Shown: positions 35,641-47,985 of the stretch, piece by piece | Layout of the letters: each line of letters opens with the position of its first letter | Position numbering within the stretch: the first letter of the stretch is position 1 | NCBI GenBank assembly: GCA_022577435.1 | Contig: JAKOON010000018.1 | Span: 2,408,282 to 2,472,281 of the forward strand | Length of the DNA: 64,000 nucleotides | From: Embiotoca jacksoni | Lineage: Eukaryota > Chordata > Actinopteri > Embiotocidae | Direction: 5' to 3' | Notes under the pieces: model-generated | What the model was told of the DNA's origin: nothing | The model's input: the letters and a program-made list of their open reading frames with translations, nothing else | The model's database searches: none | Translations under genes and position numbers: made by a program

Positions 35641-36373
35641 AAAGCAACGTGCATCAACTCACAGACCATCTTGAGGCATCTCCCAAGAAGAGCACACACC
35701 GTTCTGTCCATACCAAGACTCTCCAGCTCCTCTATCACAGAAGACTCCTCCTGGGCTCAGCAGTGGTCGAAAGACACAACACCACCTTTCTGAGGAGGTG
35801 AAGAAGAGCCAACCTTCCTCAACATCATCATTTTTTTACAGATGCACCACAGAGAACATCCTGACAAGCTGCATGACAACCTGCAACAGCAGCTGTACCA
35901 AAGCTGACAAAAAAAGCCCTCTAGCGTGTTGTGAAAACAGCACTGGACATTGTTGGAATACAGCTGCGATCACTTGAAGATCTGCACAGCACTCGCTGCG
36001 TGAGGAGGGCTACGAACAGGTATAAAAGACATTACACACCCTGTACACCATCTGTTTAAGTGCCTCCCATCAGGCATGCGATTCAGGTCAGTCTGCACAT
36101 GCACAGACTGAAAAACTGAGCATGTGCAGTTTCACCAAACTCACCATGTCATTCCACACCCCAATATACCATCACACTATACAGTATTTCACACAACTCA
36201 CCTTTCCGGCACTTTAAATTGCTTTCACTATATTGTGAACCTCGCATATCAAATACTTGTTATCGTATAACCGTCTTATTTATTGTTTGAAAATATGTGC
36301 AAAGTTTTAAATATATGCACCATTTGAAGTTGACACATTCACAATTTTGTTGCGCTTGAACAATGACAATACT
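35641..36373 (+). mobile_element. LINE 3' end, opposite orientation
   Basis: On the plus strand, LQLLYHRRLLLGSAVV and TTFLRR (35725-35795) precede RRANLPQHHHFFTDAPQRTS (35800-35865), then ALDIVGIQLRSLEDLHSTRC with VRRATNRYK (35940-36030), the C-terminal blocks of a fish LINE of the same general type. A non-coding tail follows with GGCACTTTAAATTG (36209) and a terminal TTTTGTTGCGC then GAACAATGACAAT (36345-36371), typical of such 3' ends. Several frameshifts and stops are present. Confidence 0.75.
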
Positions 36374-39300
36374 GTCCTCAAATCATTTCAAAAAACACTT
36401 TTTGGCTTTTTATTTGTCATCAGTCGTGATAGTAAATGTATACTTTATGCAATTGACACCATCTACTGTATCTGCATCCTCTCTCGAAGGAACAGCAGCT
36501 GACCACAGTATCGATAAGTTCCAGGGCTGTCACAATATCAGATTTTAAGTACACGATCATCATAGCCAAAACAATTCACAAACACTATTGAATACTTGAA
36601 GCCAATAATAATAAATACACTATTAGTAGGTGTGTCACATTATACCCATACCGATGGTAGATAGCATGCGCTGGCTATGACTAACTAATATATGAGGAGA
36701 AATAGAGAAGTAAGGTTTAACAAATTCAATGATATATGTCAGCTTAACAACTTAATTCTCATAAGGTAAATACTACATTTCAACCTCATATTTGCCAGAG
36801 ACGGTCAACCTACCTTATCGCTCTTGGTTGGTTGTTAAAGGTATATATACTAACTTACCACCTTTTGCATTTGTGGTTTTAAGTCATAAATGTATTCATC
36901 TGTTTGTCTATATTGAAATGTTCCAAGACTGCATGTTTTTTTGTTTTTTTAAATGAAGATTTCTACCCATCACTTAAACCTATCAAATTTGATTGCTGTA
37001 GAAGAGGGCCTGCTGGGAAATGTTAATTTCTTTGTGATATGTAAACATGAGGGGTGTTTGGGGTTTCAAGGTTGCTGAAAGAAAGAGGGGGTTTTAACTT
37101 TTATGGAAGAAGCGATACTCCTAAGTGGAAAACAATATTATGTGATATGTTTTGAACAGTTTGCCGGGGATTCCTTGCATAAACAGGCTGCAGTGCAATG
37201 AAATGTATCAAGTAAGACTGAAGGAGCAACCTGGGAGTAAACACACGGACTCGGCCCCCCCTGACAGATAAAGTCCTGGTGGCTCAGATTTCCCAGCATG
37301 CCTTCTTTCTTAATCATTTTTGAAAATGAAACAATCAAATTGAATAGGTAAAAATATTCATGTTTTTTTTAAGATATCATTTTGGCACATTTAAATAAAG
37401 AAAAAAAGTAAAGCCTATGCTCAAAACCATGATTGCAAGAGAAGGTGAGAAGGTGGTAGATTTACCAACAATAATCTAATCTACCGCCAGTGAGAAGAGT
37501 GTATCATGGTTGCACTATATTGGTTGTATGATGAATTATTATATCACACATTATGAAATGTGGATGGGTAATAATGCTACCTACTGTTATTGAGTATAAA
37601 TCAGAGAGGCAGGCACATAATTGTTCATTATTTTATCAGTCTATTTAACACAATATCAATATTTAAGCTTTTAAATTATCACAGCTGTTGCCAATATTGG
37701 TATATATTGACACTCCTGATTACGATGTTAAGTAAAAACTTATTTACTTCATTTTTTGTAATATTTCATGTAGACCAGTTTCTCAGAACCTTTTACACTT
37801 GAATAATTTAAGGAAAGTGTACCCATGTGAAAGTTAGGATTCACCTTGACATCCCAGGTCTATTCCCATTCATACAAAAACCCTTTTATCAGATGGCCAC
37901 AACAAAATGTGATGGAACAGTGTGTGTTCAGCTTGCAGAATGATATCTGGAACAAACTGGGAGTGTGTCCGACTAGCCAGGAACAGAGTGATAATACTCT
38001 CCCATTGTGTGGGGTGAACACAGATAGGTGATACATCTAAGGCACCATTCATCACACCTAACTTCACAAACGCTGGGTGAATATGTAAGCACCTCCTAAA
38101 GTCTTTCTTTCAGTCTAACCCGGCAGGAAGGGTTTTCGATGCAGAGCCTCTGTGGGAGCAGGGAGAGTGGAGCCAAGAAAGTTGTGCTCTCAGAAGTGTG
38201 AAAATGAAAAATCAATCAGCTGTTACAACCAGAGTGCAATAGCAAGACAAAACAATTACCATTGTAGATAAGTGTCTCTATACAGATGGAGGGAGAAGTA
38301 TGTGTATTTCAGAGAGATTGTCTATGGATTTGAGAGATTTCACATTTTATTCTCTTATTTACTATTAGAAGTGTAGAGTCTTATCTGATCAAGTGTTTGA
38401 GATTAAAACTTGGTGGGCTTGTGTCTCAAGGATGTGTTTATTAAAGAGAACACCATGCATGTGTGTCAAATGTTTATTGTCAGAATATTGCCAAATTGTG
38501 ACCTACCATCCAAAGTCCTCAGCAATGGAGATCCCTCTGATCCGGCGACATTTTTACAACATTTTTTCAGTTTTGGTGACCCTCAAGGTTTTGGTGTGTT
38601 GTCATCCTTTTTATGTGAAGCTGACCAACTTGGCATTATGTGAAGAACGTGTAGACTTGGAAATTGCACACTTCAGGGATGGAAGCAAGAACTTCGGCAG
38701 ATTGTACAACCCATAGAAAAAGTATACTGTATGCTTACATTTTAGTCTTTCCAGGTGTTCTATGGCTGGATAGCAACACACTCCACACGCAAATAGTATC
38801 TGATCTGTTTAGCTATGTAAATATTAGTCATATTAATGTCAGGCCTTTCATTTCTAACTGTTTGATCAGTTTATGATCATGACCAGTTTATCATGTCAGT
38901 GTCTGGATTTCTATTTTTGACACCCATAGAAGGGTTCATATTCTCTCATCTTTAAAATTGTCTTTCTTTTTAAAAAATACAATATTTGTGGTAGATGCCA
39001 TTTTCACACACAAAAAAAAAAAATCCCCCAGACCCAAGTTTTATTTTCAAATTTAACAATCCAAAATTGAAAAAGGTTTGTCAGTTATCCTTGATGGAGG
39101 ATGTCATTTGGAGTAGTCATTTCCCCAACACAACTCTGCTGTGGTTCAAATGGTGTGTGAATAAAATCTGCACAAAATACAGGAAAGCGACAAAACACTA
39201 AAGTGCTTTTGTAATGTCCCTCATGCTTGGAAGGATTAGCACAAAATGAAGTCTGGACTGATGTTCTTACTGCATCAAGTGATGTCTTATTACCTGGTAT

Positions 39301-39883
39301 GAATACTAGAAAAGGTCAAATATAGCATAGAGCACAAACACCATCCAATAAACAGCCACATTAAGACCATGACACAGGACAGTTTTGCTTTTTATTTAGC
39401 AGAATGAACCACATTTAAGAATCTGTAACCCGCTTCAAATAGTGTTTAACCAGAGGGAGCTCATTTCAAGACTATTTCTCTTCTTCAGAAGCTATATTTC
39501 TCCTCTAGCCTAGCTAGAAAGTACAAAATAAGACGTGAAAACTAACACAAGACAGAAACGCAGAGAAAAAAAGATGAGCGCAAGACAACAGTGTGGAGTT
39601 GATGTTTTCAGTGTTAACTCTCATCTGGTTCTCTTGGCAAAGATTTGTATCACTCTGCCTTGTCATCAAGACATGGCAATTATCAGATTGACAGGGCTAT
39701 TTCTTTGCTAAAGCAGTTTATGCTATATAAGAAACAAGTGATAGAAAGTGCTATGAATTCCTCTATTTGGATCTTCTTGGTGGTATTAGTTCCAGAAGAG
39801 TTACTATTTTCAGTCACTAGAAATTAATTCAGTGTTACAATGTTTATGCAGGTTGGGTTTTTTTGGGCTCTTGATGATTTGCT
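36374..39883. other. unique DNA
   Basis: AT-rich. Overlapping plus-strand frames at 38393-38716 (107 codons) and 38410-38643 have no recognisable domain or splice support. Nothing else was recognised. Confidence 0.45.
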
Positions 39884-39962
39884 GATTGTTGAAGATTGTT
39901 GAAGATTGTTGAAGATTGTTGAAGATTGTTGGAGATTGTTGAAAATTGTTGGAGATTGTTGG
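39884..39962. repeat. 10-bp tandem repeat (GATTGTTGAA)n
   Basis: About eight head-to-tail copies of GATTGTTGAA, pure at first and with GGA/AAA variants in the last copies. Confidence 0.95.
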
Positions 39963-40758
39963 ATGGGCAAATTATAGATGCAGATACAGAAGATGATCAG
40001 GGGACCTATTGAATTGATCTGTCCATTTTTCAATCATTCTGCACAGATAGGCACTCTGGTCTCATCAGAATCTATTCAAAAGGGAAAAAAACAGACAAAC
40101 GAACATTTCAGGTAAAGTCAGGTGGAGGTCTGAGTGAGCAGAAGCACATTTTTTACCTGAGTAGTAGCTGAGCTAGCAGCAGCTCTGCTACACAAGTTTC
40201 TGTGGGGCAGTACGTTGCCATGGCCATGCCGTTTATCTTGGTTAACATAATCCATTTTTCAGCCCTATCACTTATTACAGCTGTCAGCAGGTCCTGTGTT
40301 TGATGCCACTGCATAGGAATAAAAGTTGTCCATGTACGACCAGAAGGCGTTGTACTGCCAGAGCACACCGGCATGACGGTCTGCCTCTTTTTTTTCTCCA
40401 AGTGAGGAGATTAAATACTCGCGCTTCTCTTGATTTAGCCTTGACTGTCCTGTTAAAGTTACTGCATTATATTGTGAATACAATACTTCCTGTGTCTGTT
40501 TCAAATCAACAGCCCTCTTTGTTCTGAAACAGAAGCATGTTGTGACACTGGACAATCACACATCAGATGAGTAATCCAGAGCAAACATTGAAAACAGCAT
40601 GTTTATATTGTTGATGTAGCATGATATCAATTTAATTTGTGAGGATTAAATCTTGCTCTCGTTATTAGAAGGGGCACCAGTCCAATATTGGACAAATTCA
40701 TAATTCAAAATCAATATGAAATCAGTCAATCATAACCTAAATTGGAATTCTCATATGA
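39963..40758. other. unique DNA
   Basis: Short overlapping open frames without recognisable homology. Confidence 0.45.
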
Positions 40759-40821
40759 AGAGGAGGTGTCATCAGGAGGGGTGTCATGAGGAGGAGGTGT
40801 CATGAGGAGGTGTCATGAGGC
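40759..40821. repeat. short imperfect GGAGGTGTCATGA tandem repeat
   Basis: Four imperfect copies of a 15-18 bp unit around GAGGTGTCATGAGGAG. Confidence 0.85.
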
Positions 40822-41738
40822 CCACGATTAGGACGATTTGGTTCAATTTATGTATGAAATAAATCCCTTATTTCACTTCACCAACATAAAATGATATGTA
40901 TTATTACAACTCATATCACTTTAATAATATAAGATAAGCTCATTCTAATTCTAGTTAGTCAGAACTCAATATGAGTTTTGTTGGAATAATCATCTGTATA
41001 AAAAACATATTCTTTAATCATTGTTATCAATAATACTTTTAGTATGAAGTGCTTGCTTGAGTGGGAATCGTTCTATCAATAATACTGCAAGGTCTCTACC
41101 TTGGTATGCTACCCTGAGGGGCCTTATGTTGTGGTTCTGTGCTACATGAATACAATTGACTTGACTGGGCTGAGGGAGATAATCTCTCTTATTAACCATC
41201 TACTGTACCTGGAAGTGTGGGGCTGGCAATCATTTCAAAAAGAAAAACACAAGTTTTTACATTTGGCTAAGGAGTAAAAGTTGGCATGCCAATAAAAAGG
41301 AGACAGACTCAACAAATAACAGATGGCAAATAGTAAAACATGTGACATCCACTTCCAAAGAAAACAAAGATGGAGAAACTGCCTGTAACTCCAATGTTGA
41401 ACTTTGTTGCGTGACCATTTAACTTCCCAAGGGAGTTCAGGAACGTTATCACATGTGCAAACTATTTGCTACCTAGTGGAAACGTAGTGAAAGCTGCAGC
41501 CTTTCAGACTGCGTTCATATCAGCCCGCATTTACTTAAGTACTGCAAACTGGAGCTATCACTTCCTTGATCAACATAATATTTTACATGTAAAACAAGAT
41601 ATAAAGTGTTGAACACTAAACCAACTCTAGCAAACTGATCAAAACATAGTACATTTAATGCCAACATCCAGGACTGTGCCTAAATGCAACAAACCACAGG
41701 TTCAAACACTGACTGTGTGGTCAGAAGACAGCAGAGGA

Positions 41739-41741
<3 letters not shown>
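40822..41741. other. unique DNA
   Basis: No recognised gene or repeat. Confidence 0.45.

Positions 41742-41786
<45 letters not shown>
41742..41786. repeat. (ATA)n microsatellite
   Basis: About 15 trinucleotide units without interruption. Confidence 0.97.
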
Positions 41787-41788
<2 letters not shown>

Positions 41789-41830
41789 GTATTAACTATG
41801 CCTTATGCACAATGAAGTATTTGTCACCAC

Positions 41831-42365
41831 CACAGACTGGATATTAAAGAGTTCGTAGCTTCCAGGTCTGTAAAATAGTTCCGATGCAGAAGTTTCTAAA
41901 GCTGCAATACCAGCGAGTGCCACTAGAGGTCGGCTCCAAAAAGCCTCCGGCTCCATAGACTCCCATTCAACTTCTCTCATCAAATCCAAAGTGAATAAAA
42001 TGTGTCCATCAGTTATCTCGGTGTTGTTAGCTAAAGTCACTCCTTCTTATTAGTTTTCTGGAGGTCCATCTGAAAATAATCCCTCATTCATTAGAAAAGA
42101 AGATTCAAGAAGACCTGTTTTTGGGGGCGTGTCTGTTTGATTGACAGGCCTGTGGTGCAGTCAGGTTACAGCTATCGGTGGGCGGGACGTAGTATCGTCA
42201 GGTTTCCAATCAGATCGGTCAGATCCACCGCTGGCTCCTCCCCCAGCTCGTCCAAATATGGTCACTTCCTGCTCCAAACCGCTCTGAACGAGCAAAGATG
42301 GTGACGGACAGAATCTGAACTGGAGGCTTCATAACGTTCACAAACCAACGGGTGACGTCACTGCT
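41831..42365 (+). mobile_element. unclassified dispersed repeat, copy B1
   Basis: Shares ordered blocks with an inverted copy at 56568-57028. Matching blocks are CAGACTGGATATTAAAGAG / ATAGACTGTATATAAAAAAGG, CTCCATAGACTCCCATTCAAC / CTCCATAGTCTTCCATTCAAC, GATCCACCGCTGGCTCC / GATCCACCGCTTGCTCC, GTCACTTCCTGCTC in both, and ACCAACGGGTGACGTCA / ACCAATCGGTGATGTCA. No protein trace was seen. It is a known style of abundant fish repeat but I cannot name its class. Confidence 0.7.
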
Positions 42366-42639
42366 GGCTGCCACGAAATCCAGACACCTCTGTTGGGTAT
42401 TCAGCCCACAAGTGAGGAGGCAGGCACAGGAGCACAGAGAATACCAACCAATCAACTCTGTGTCTTCCACTCTGAGTAGGACCTTTACCCTCTGCCAGAC
42501 AATATGGAGGAGCCAAATGGCAACTGAGTCATGTTAGAAACTCACTTGTGCCTTCTTATATTAACATGATAAATGTTGAAGACGTAGTCCGAGCCATACA
42601 GGCCATAGTGCCCATACTATCCTACCCAGAGGACACATA
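42366..42639. other. unique DNA
   Basis: Short interval before the L2 element. Nothing recognised. Confidence 0.45.
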
Positions 42640-43432
42640 GTCCCAAAGAGAATTTGTTACCTTGTAATTCAACCCTTTGTAATTATCCTGGACTGTGACC
42701 TTGGCTTTGAGACTCAAATTAGAAATACAACAAAACTATCCTTTTATCTTACAGTAGAAATATCACCAAAACCAGGCCATTTCTCTTACAAGCTGATACA
42801 GACCTTATGCACACTTTTATTACCTCTAGGCTTGACTATTGTAATTCCCTCCTGTCTGGTCATCCTAAAAAAGCTACCAGCAACATGCAACTTATCCAGA
42901 AAGCAGCAGCTCCTATGCCGACAAGCACCAAACAGAGAGAACATATTTTGCCTATTTTTAAGTCATTGCACTGCTTGCCTGTCACTTTTAGAATTGTTTT
43001 TGAGATTATTTTGTTGGTTTTTAAATGACTGCATGGACTGAAAGGAGCCTACCTCACATACTTGCTTTTAAGATATGTGTCCAACAGATCCCTCAGATCC
43101 TCCACTATTGGCCTCCTGGTTATACCAACAATCTTCACAAAAAGCTTTGGGGAGTCCACTTTTAGCATTGTGGCCTTGTGCTGTGTATTTGAGGGACATT
43201 TTCAAAAGACAATTTAAGACATATCTTTTTAGCTTGGCTTTTAATTGAGGCTCCTGTTTTATTTATGGTTTTTGGAATTGTCTTCTATTGTTTTAATCTG
43301 TTTTACTGTTTTTTTTTTGTTTTGTTTTTTTTTGGGGGGGGGGGTTATTGTACGTTTCTTTTTATCTTGCTGTGTGAAACACTTCGGGATACATTGTTGT
43401 CCTTTATAATAAATCTGAGTTGAGTTGAGTGC
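42640..43432 (+). mobile_element. L2-type LINE, 5'-truncated 3' end
   Basis: DLGFETQIRNTTKLSFYL (about 42700-42753) is followed after a frameshift by the canonical FITSRLDYCNSLLSG (42816-42860), then QLIQKAAA, REHILPIFKSLHCLPVTFRI and IILLVFK (42885-43026), the thumb/C-terminal domain of L2-clade reverse transcriptase. YLTYLLLRYV-like and RSLRSSTIGLLVIP-like blocks follow in shifted frames to about 43125. The 3' untranslated region carries a T-then-G homopolymer run (43309-43344) and ends in GTGAAACACTTCGGG and (TGAGT)n at 43416-43431, the short-repeat tail typical of L2. Confidence 0.88.
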
Positions 43433-44699
43433 CCTCAAATATGATGTCTTACATGATGCAATGTTGTTTTAAGTGGTATGTGATGTTCTTTTTAAGTTTT
43501 ACTAATGGCCTTTGAATGTTTGTACAGTACATATGAATACTGGTATGTGGTTGACAGTCACATGTCTATGCCGACATATGTCAAATGCAGCTATAATTGC
43601 CCGAGACAATATACCCTAAAGGTACATGAAAGTATATTGTATCGTCTTGTATTGTATCACGTCATATCAGAAGAGACCAGAGAGCAGGTGTGGGATGAGA
43701 GGAAGACAAGCTGTACAATTAAAAGAATATCAGCACAGCAGCTCTCAGGCCGTCGCCTGTTTTCCATGCAGACAGGTGCACACAGAACATATGCTCCAAC
43801 AGATGGAGGTCCCAAGGTGACTTTGCCTCTGAGATATTACCACTTGCCTCAGGTTTTCTTAGCATTTCTGATTACCTGTTGAATAGCCGAGTTTTGCATG
43901 TACCAAGTGATAAAGCGAAATCCAAATCAGGTGCTGCCTCTCACCTTCCACAGACAGACTGCTCGCCTTCAGCGTTTCCTGCAAAATAGCAGACATTCTG
44001 CAGCGGTAAATTAAACAGGAGCCATTTAAAATTCATAACGTTGTGGAGGGGAAAAGTGAACAAATGCAGCCATTAAGACATTTGTCACAGTGCTCACTGG
44101 TCCATGGGGGCGAAGAGGGAGAGAAAAAAAGAACTCTGTGGTTTTTAACAAGAGGATACCAACTGCTCAATGTGAGACTGGGATAACCGTTTAAGGATGA
44201 TAGATAAGTGACAGAGGAATTTATCTGTCGGGAAAGTATTTCTGAAAGTGGAAAAAACATTAGCTGAAGAGCCCCGCTGCTAAACGACAAGTGTGCAGTG
44301 CTTTTGTTTTAACTTTCATGATTGACGGGTCACAGGAAAGCTTAAAATGGAATGTCATTAGGAAATCCCAGAGAAGCTGGAGTGGTAGGAGTGTGAGGCA
44401 TGAGGTGAAGAAAAGGTGCACACACATACACTTTCTTCCCTCTGACAGGAAATCTTTGCCTCGCTCGCCGTGTGGTTTCTGAGTGCTGGCTTTGGGAAAG
44501 CCTGAAGACAGCCACTGTTACGTCTCCACCTGGGCGATAGGGATGAGGTGCACTTTTCCCTCAGTTAGTGTTTTCCGTCAACCTCAAATATTTTTGTTTC
44601 ACCTGTCGCTTAGATCAAAGTGGGCCAAGTTCTTCAGTCTGTCTGGGCCGCCCTTCCTCATACTGCGTCACTGCCAGCTGAGAGCACAGATTTGACTAA
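43433..44699. other. unique DNA
   Basis: A 125-codon plus-strand frame at 43505-43882 has no recognised domain. Nothing else was recognised. Confidence 0.45.
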
Positions 44700-44723
44700 T
44701 GCCCTCATTTATAAATGAGGGCA
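44700..44723. repeat. 24-bp perfect palindrome
   Basis: TGCCCTCATTTA (44700-44711) is followed immediately by its exact reverse complement TAAATGAGGGCA (44712-44723), with no spacer and a TTTATAAA centre. Confidence 0.97.
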
Positions 44724-45094
44724 GCAAAAGAGGTTCCATTTATTGTTTGTGCATACAAATATAAAGCATTCTCTCAAGTTGGATTAAAAGCATATAGGAG
44801 GAGAAACAGATGTCGATGTGAGTTGTACGAATTTACAAATGCAATACTATTGACAATAATCTACAGTGGAGTCTTCAACATTTTTCAGGAAACCGGTGAA
44901 CCGGTGTCCAGCTTGAGAGCTCCTGTGTGTCGCTGAATGTGTGCATTTCTGACTGAAAGATAACATCTTCTGCCTTCATTTATCCATTCGCTACAATACG
45001 TTAGATTCACGTCAATGTGTATTTAAAGACATTTAAATTTGAGGAAAAAAATTGGGGAAAAAAGTATAACAAAAATATTAAAAATGGTCTAATC
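44724..45094. other. AT-rich DNA, perhaps interior of the following element
   Basis: A-rich sequence at 45020-45090 could be the inside of the hAT-like element whose terminus follows. No second terminus was found. Confidence 0.35.
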
Positions 45095-45173
45095 AACCAA
45101 AGATTTCACGACCCCTGCAGTACCTCCGCGGACCCCCTAGGGGTTGCGGACCCCCTGTTGAAGACCTCTGATC
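45095..45173 (-). mobile_element. hAT-like transposon terminus
   Basis: Read on the minus strand it begins CAGAGGTCTTCAACAGGGGG then TCCGCAACCCCTAGGGGGTCCGCGGAGGTACTGCAGGGGTCG, the start of a familiar hAT-like non-autonomous fish element. GCGGACCCCCT occurs twice as a direct repeat (from 45128 and from 45146). It is a solo end. Confidence 0.55.
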
Positions 45174-46211
45174 TACAGTGTACTGTATATGAATGAAGAA
45201 TTTTATAAATTCCCAGAAAGTATTGCCAGGTGGTGCCTGTTTGGTAAAATTTAAAAAGACCTTTTCATGTGAATAGACTCATCCCTGGTTCTCGGATACC
45301 CGAGATCCTGCTGGCCTGCTGGCCTGAATCCAAGGTACACAGTAGTAACTTTACTGCTCAACAGCTCTCTTATAAATGCAACTGTTGGTGTGGTTGCTTG
45401 AATTAATTTAAGTTGCAAGTAGACTTTTGCCTCCAAGGGAATGTTAATTCATGAATAAATGACTTCTATGGAACTGATGTAGACACGTATAATTTCAGAT
45501 CATTTCAGACCTCTTTAATTTCACTCACTCAAAACTGCAAACTTGGAAAAGTGATATTTGTGCCCTTTAACTAACCCTTATTTACTTCAGCTAAAAGAAC
45601 ATTTTCATCACTTTTCTCAATATGTGCCCATTAAAGTAAAACGATCTACTGATATGCTTCACATCTTAACTGTACTTCTTCATACCTGCCTGACTTTAAA
45701 TACATATATAAAAATCATATTGCTTCTAAACTTTTCAAAACATCCAAAATATATATTTTTGCCATTCACTGAATTTTTGACTTCATGTGTGTATGAAACA
45801 GAGCGGTAACGGTATAACTTCACATTCAGAGCTCATATTTTCAGAGCTGTCATGTTCTGCTTCTGCTTTAAAATAATTTTATTCATGAAGAGCACATCAA
45901 AAAATGTGTTCTCATTAGCGGCCTTGTGAAAAGCTCCAATATCATTTCTGCCCCGCATGATTCTGTTCCACTCCAGAAGTGAAGGGTTTGATTGACATCC
46001 GTGGGAGTAGTCAGGCTTATGGTAGAGGTTGGTGGGCACAGTGTCCTCAGCTTTTCATGAAAGAAGTAGAAACCTTCTCAGGCATAAGCAAGTACATGAC
46101 CAATCAAGTTAGAAGGTCGAAGGGAATTTAATTCTGGTACACTTCAACAACATGTTCATGTGAGACAATTCAAATTCAGAATACAGGTAAAAACACTAGT
46201 GCTGGAAAGCC
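45174..46211. other. unique DNA
   Basis: No recognised gene or repeat. Confidence 0.45.
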
Positions 46212-46370
46212 GGCTAACTACATATATTTACTCAAGTACTGTAGCTAAAAGGCTACAATTTCAAGGTACTAATATTTTGCTTCTGGTATTTATGAACTTC
46301 TACTCAAGTAGGATCGTTCATGCAGGACTTTTACTGGTAATGGAGTATTATTATAATACCAATCAATAAG
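46212..46370 (+). repeat. teleost 'ACTCAAGTACTGTA' interspersed repeat, copy 1
   Basis: ATTTACTCAAGTACTGTA (about 46227) at one side and GCAGGACTTTTACTGGTAAT with GGAGTATTATT (46322-46350) at the other match the two ends of a very common fish dispersed repeat, with the middle shortened. Class unknown. Related sequence lies at 56.16 kb. Confidence 0.6.
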
Positions 46371-47690
46371 CAATGCTGAAAGATTCTTAAAACATACTGT
46401 ATACATGTTTTAACAGGACCAGAGTCTCCCTCAACGGTACGCACATATCAGTGAACATGTGCTTATCTTCGCTTTGTTCTTCTCGGGTGTTGACATGAAA
46501 CCAGCCTTCAGAATATCCAGGGATATAATCAACATGCTGCCCTGAGAAAAAGCTCTGGGATGGAGCCACAAAACTGAGGTCGTGACAAGGCTCTCGTTTT
46601 CTGCTCGTCACTCGATGAGGGCCGGGGTTCCTCGGTTGTCATCGAATTAAATGTTGCTCAAATGTTAGTTTTAATACAAAATAAAAGCCATGATAACAAG
46701 CATAAGTGTGCACAATACAAGCAAGCATTAGACAGTGCTATAGTACAATGTTTAAGTTAAATAAAATTCTAAACCTTGTCTTTGCCCATAGCCAAATTGA
46801 TTCATCCCAGAACAAATAATATATTTGAGCTCCTCAGACCAAAGACTGCCCGTTACTTATATCCAAAACAAATGATATAGTCTATCATGTTTAAACAGTA
46901 CAGAGACACCAGAGCTAGGGGAAAACGTTAATAGGACTTGCCGTGATAAGGCTGCTCTCAGCAGGCTACCATGAGCGCTAACAGCCCGGTCATCTGGACA
47001 GATGTTGGGGCATGCTGGCTGTTGCGTAGCAGCACCTCACAGCTCTGGAAACATCGCATCAAAGTTTCAAGTAGGCTCTATCTTTTAAATCGACTGCAGA
47101 TTTGAAGTTTAAACAGCTATATTATGCCTGAATTTCAGTTTACGTTCATAGTTGTGGGTCCTCTCTTCTGCCAATGACGCTGAAAAAATTGTCCAAAAGG
47201 CAATCTGGGATACTTGGCCTTCCTGAGTACTCACAAGTCAGCACCTGATGCATTATCGATAAAATGGGCAGAGCATGAATACACCTGGGCATTTGAACTG
47301 TACTTGTTAGATGCAAACTTTTAGATAGAAGAGTACTTGGGCTGCAACCAATGTCCTTTTACAAGTCCAGACGGAGGTACACAGACAGAGAAAGTGCATC
47401 TGTATCTCAGTGTTCTCTGTTTGGTTGCTGGAGCAGTTGAGGGCCCACAAACCGAGCAAATGTAAGGTCTAATTTCATGGACACCGAGTCCTCAACTCCA
47501 AAGGCTCTTCCACCATCGATGCCATGAAAGATACAGATACAGGAGATCATTCCTGCCCACTGCAATAAGACTGTACAATAACTCACCTCTGGCAAAATCC
47601 ATCACACAACAATAACACTGTTGGTTGTCTGTTTTTCTTGTTTGTTTAAATATAAAACAACAACAACAAACTTTGCACTATTGTTTAGTT
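46371..47690. other. unique DNA
   Basis: No recognised gene or repeat family. Confidence 0.45.
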
Positions 47691-47823
47691 AGTTTTAATT
47701 TAATTTAATTATTCTATTTTATTTTATTATATTTATTGTATATACTGTGCATTTTTATATTTTCATATTTTTTACTGTTATTTTATTGCTTTCCTGTATC
47801 TATAAATGCTGCTGTAGTGAAAG
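47691..47823 (+). other. AT-rich tail-like segment before the TCTA array
   Basis: TTTTATTTTA-type sequence ends in CTGCTGTAGTGAAAG directly before the tetranucleotide array, as do many fish LINE/SINE 3' tails that seed such arrays. The element itself was not identified. Confidence 0.3.

Positions 47824-47985
<162 letters not shown>

Noticed and set aside
38393..38716. Overlapping 107- and 77-codon frames considered as an exon
   Set aside because: Two different frames over the same DNA, no recognised domain, and no convincing splice sites.
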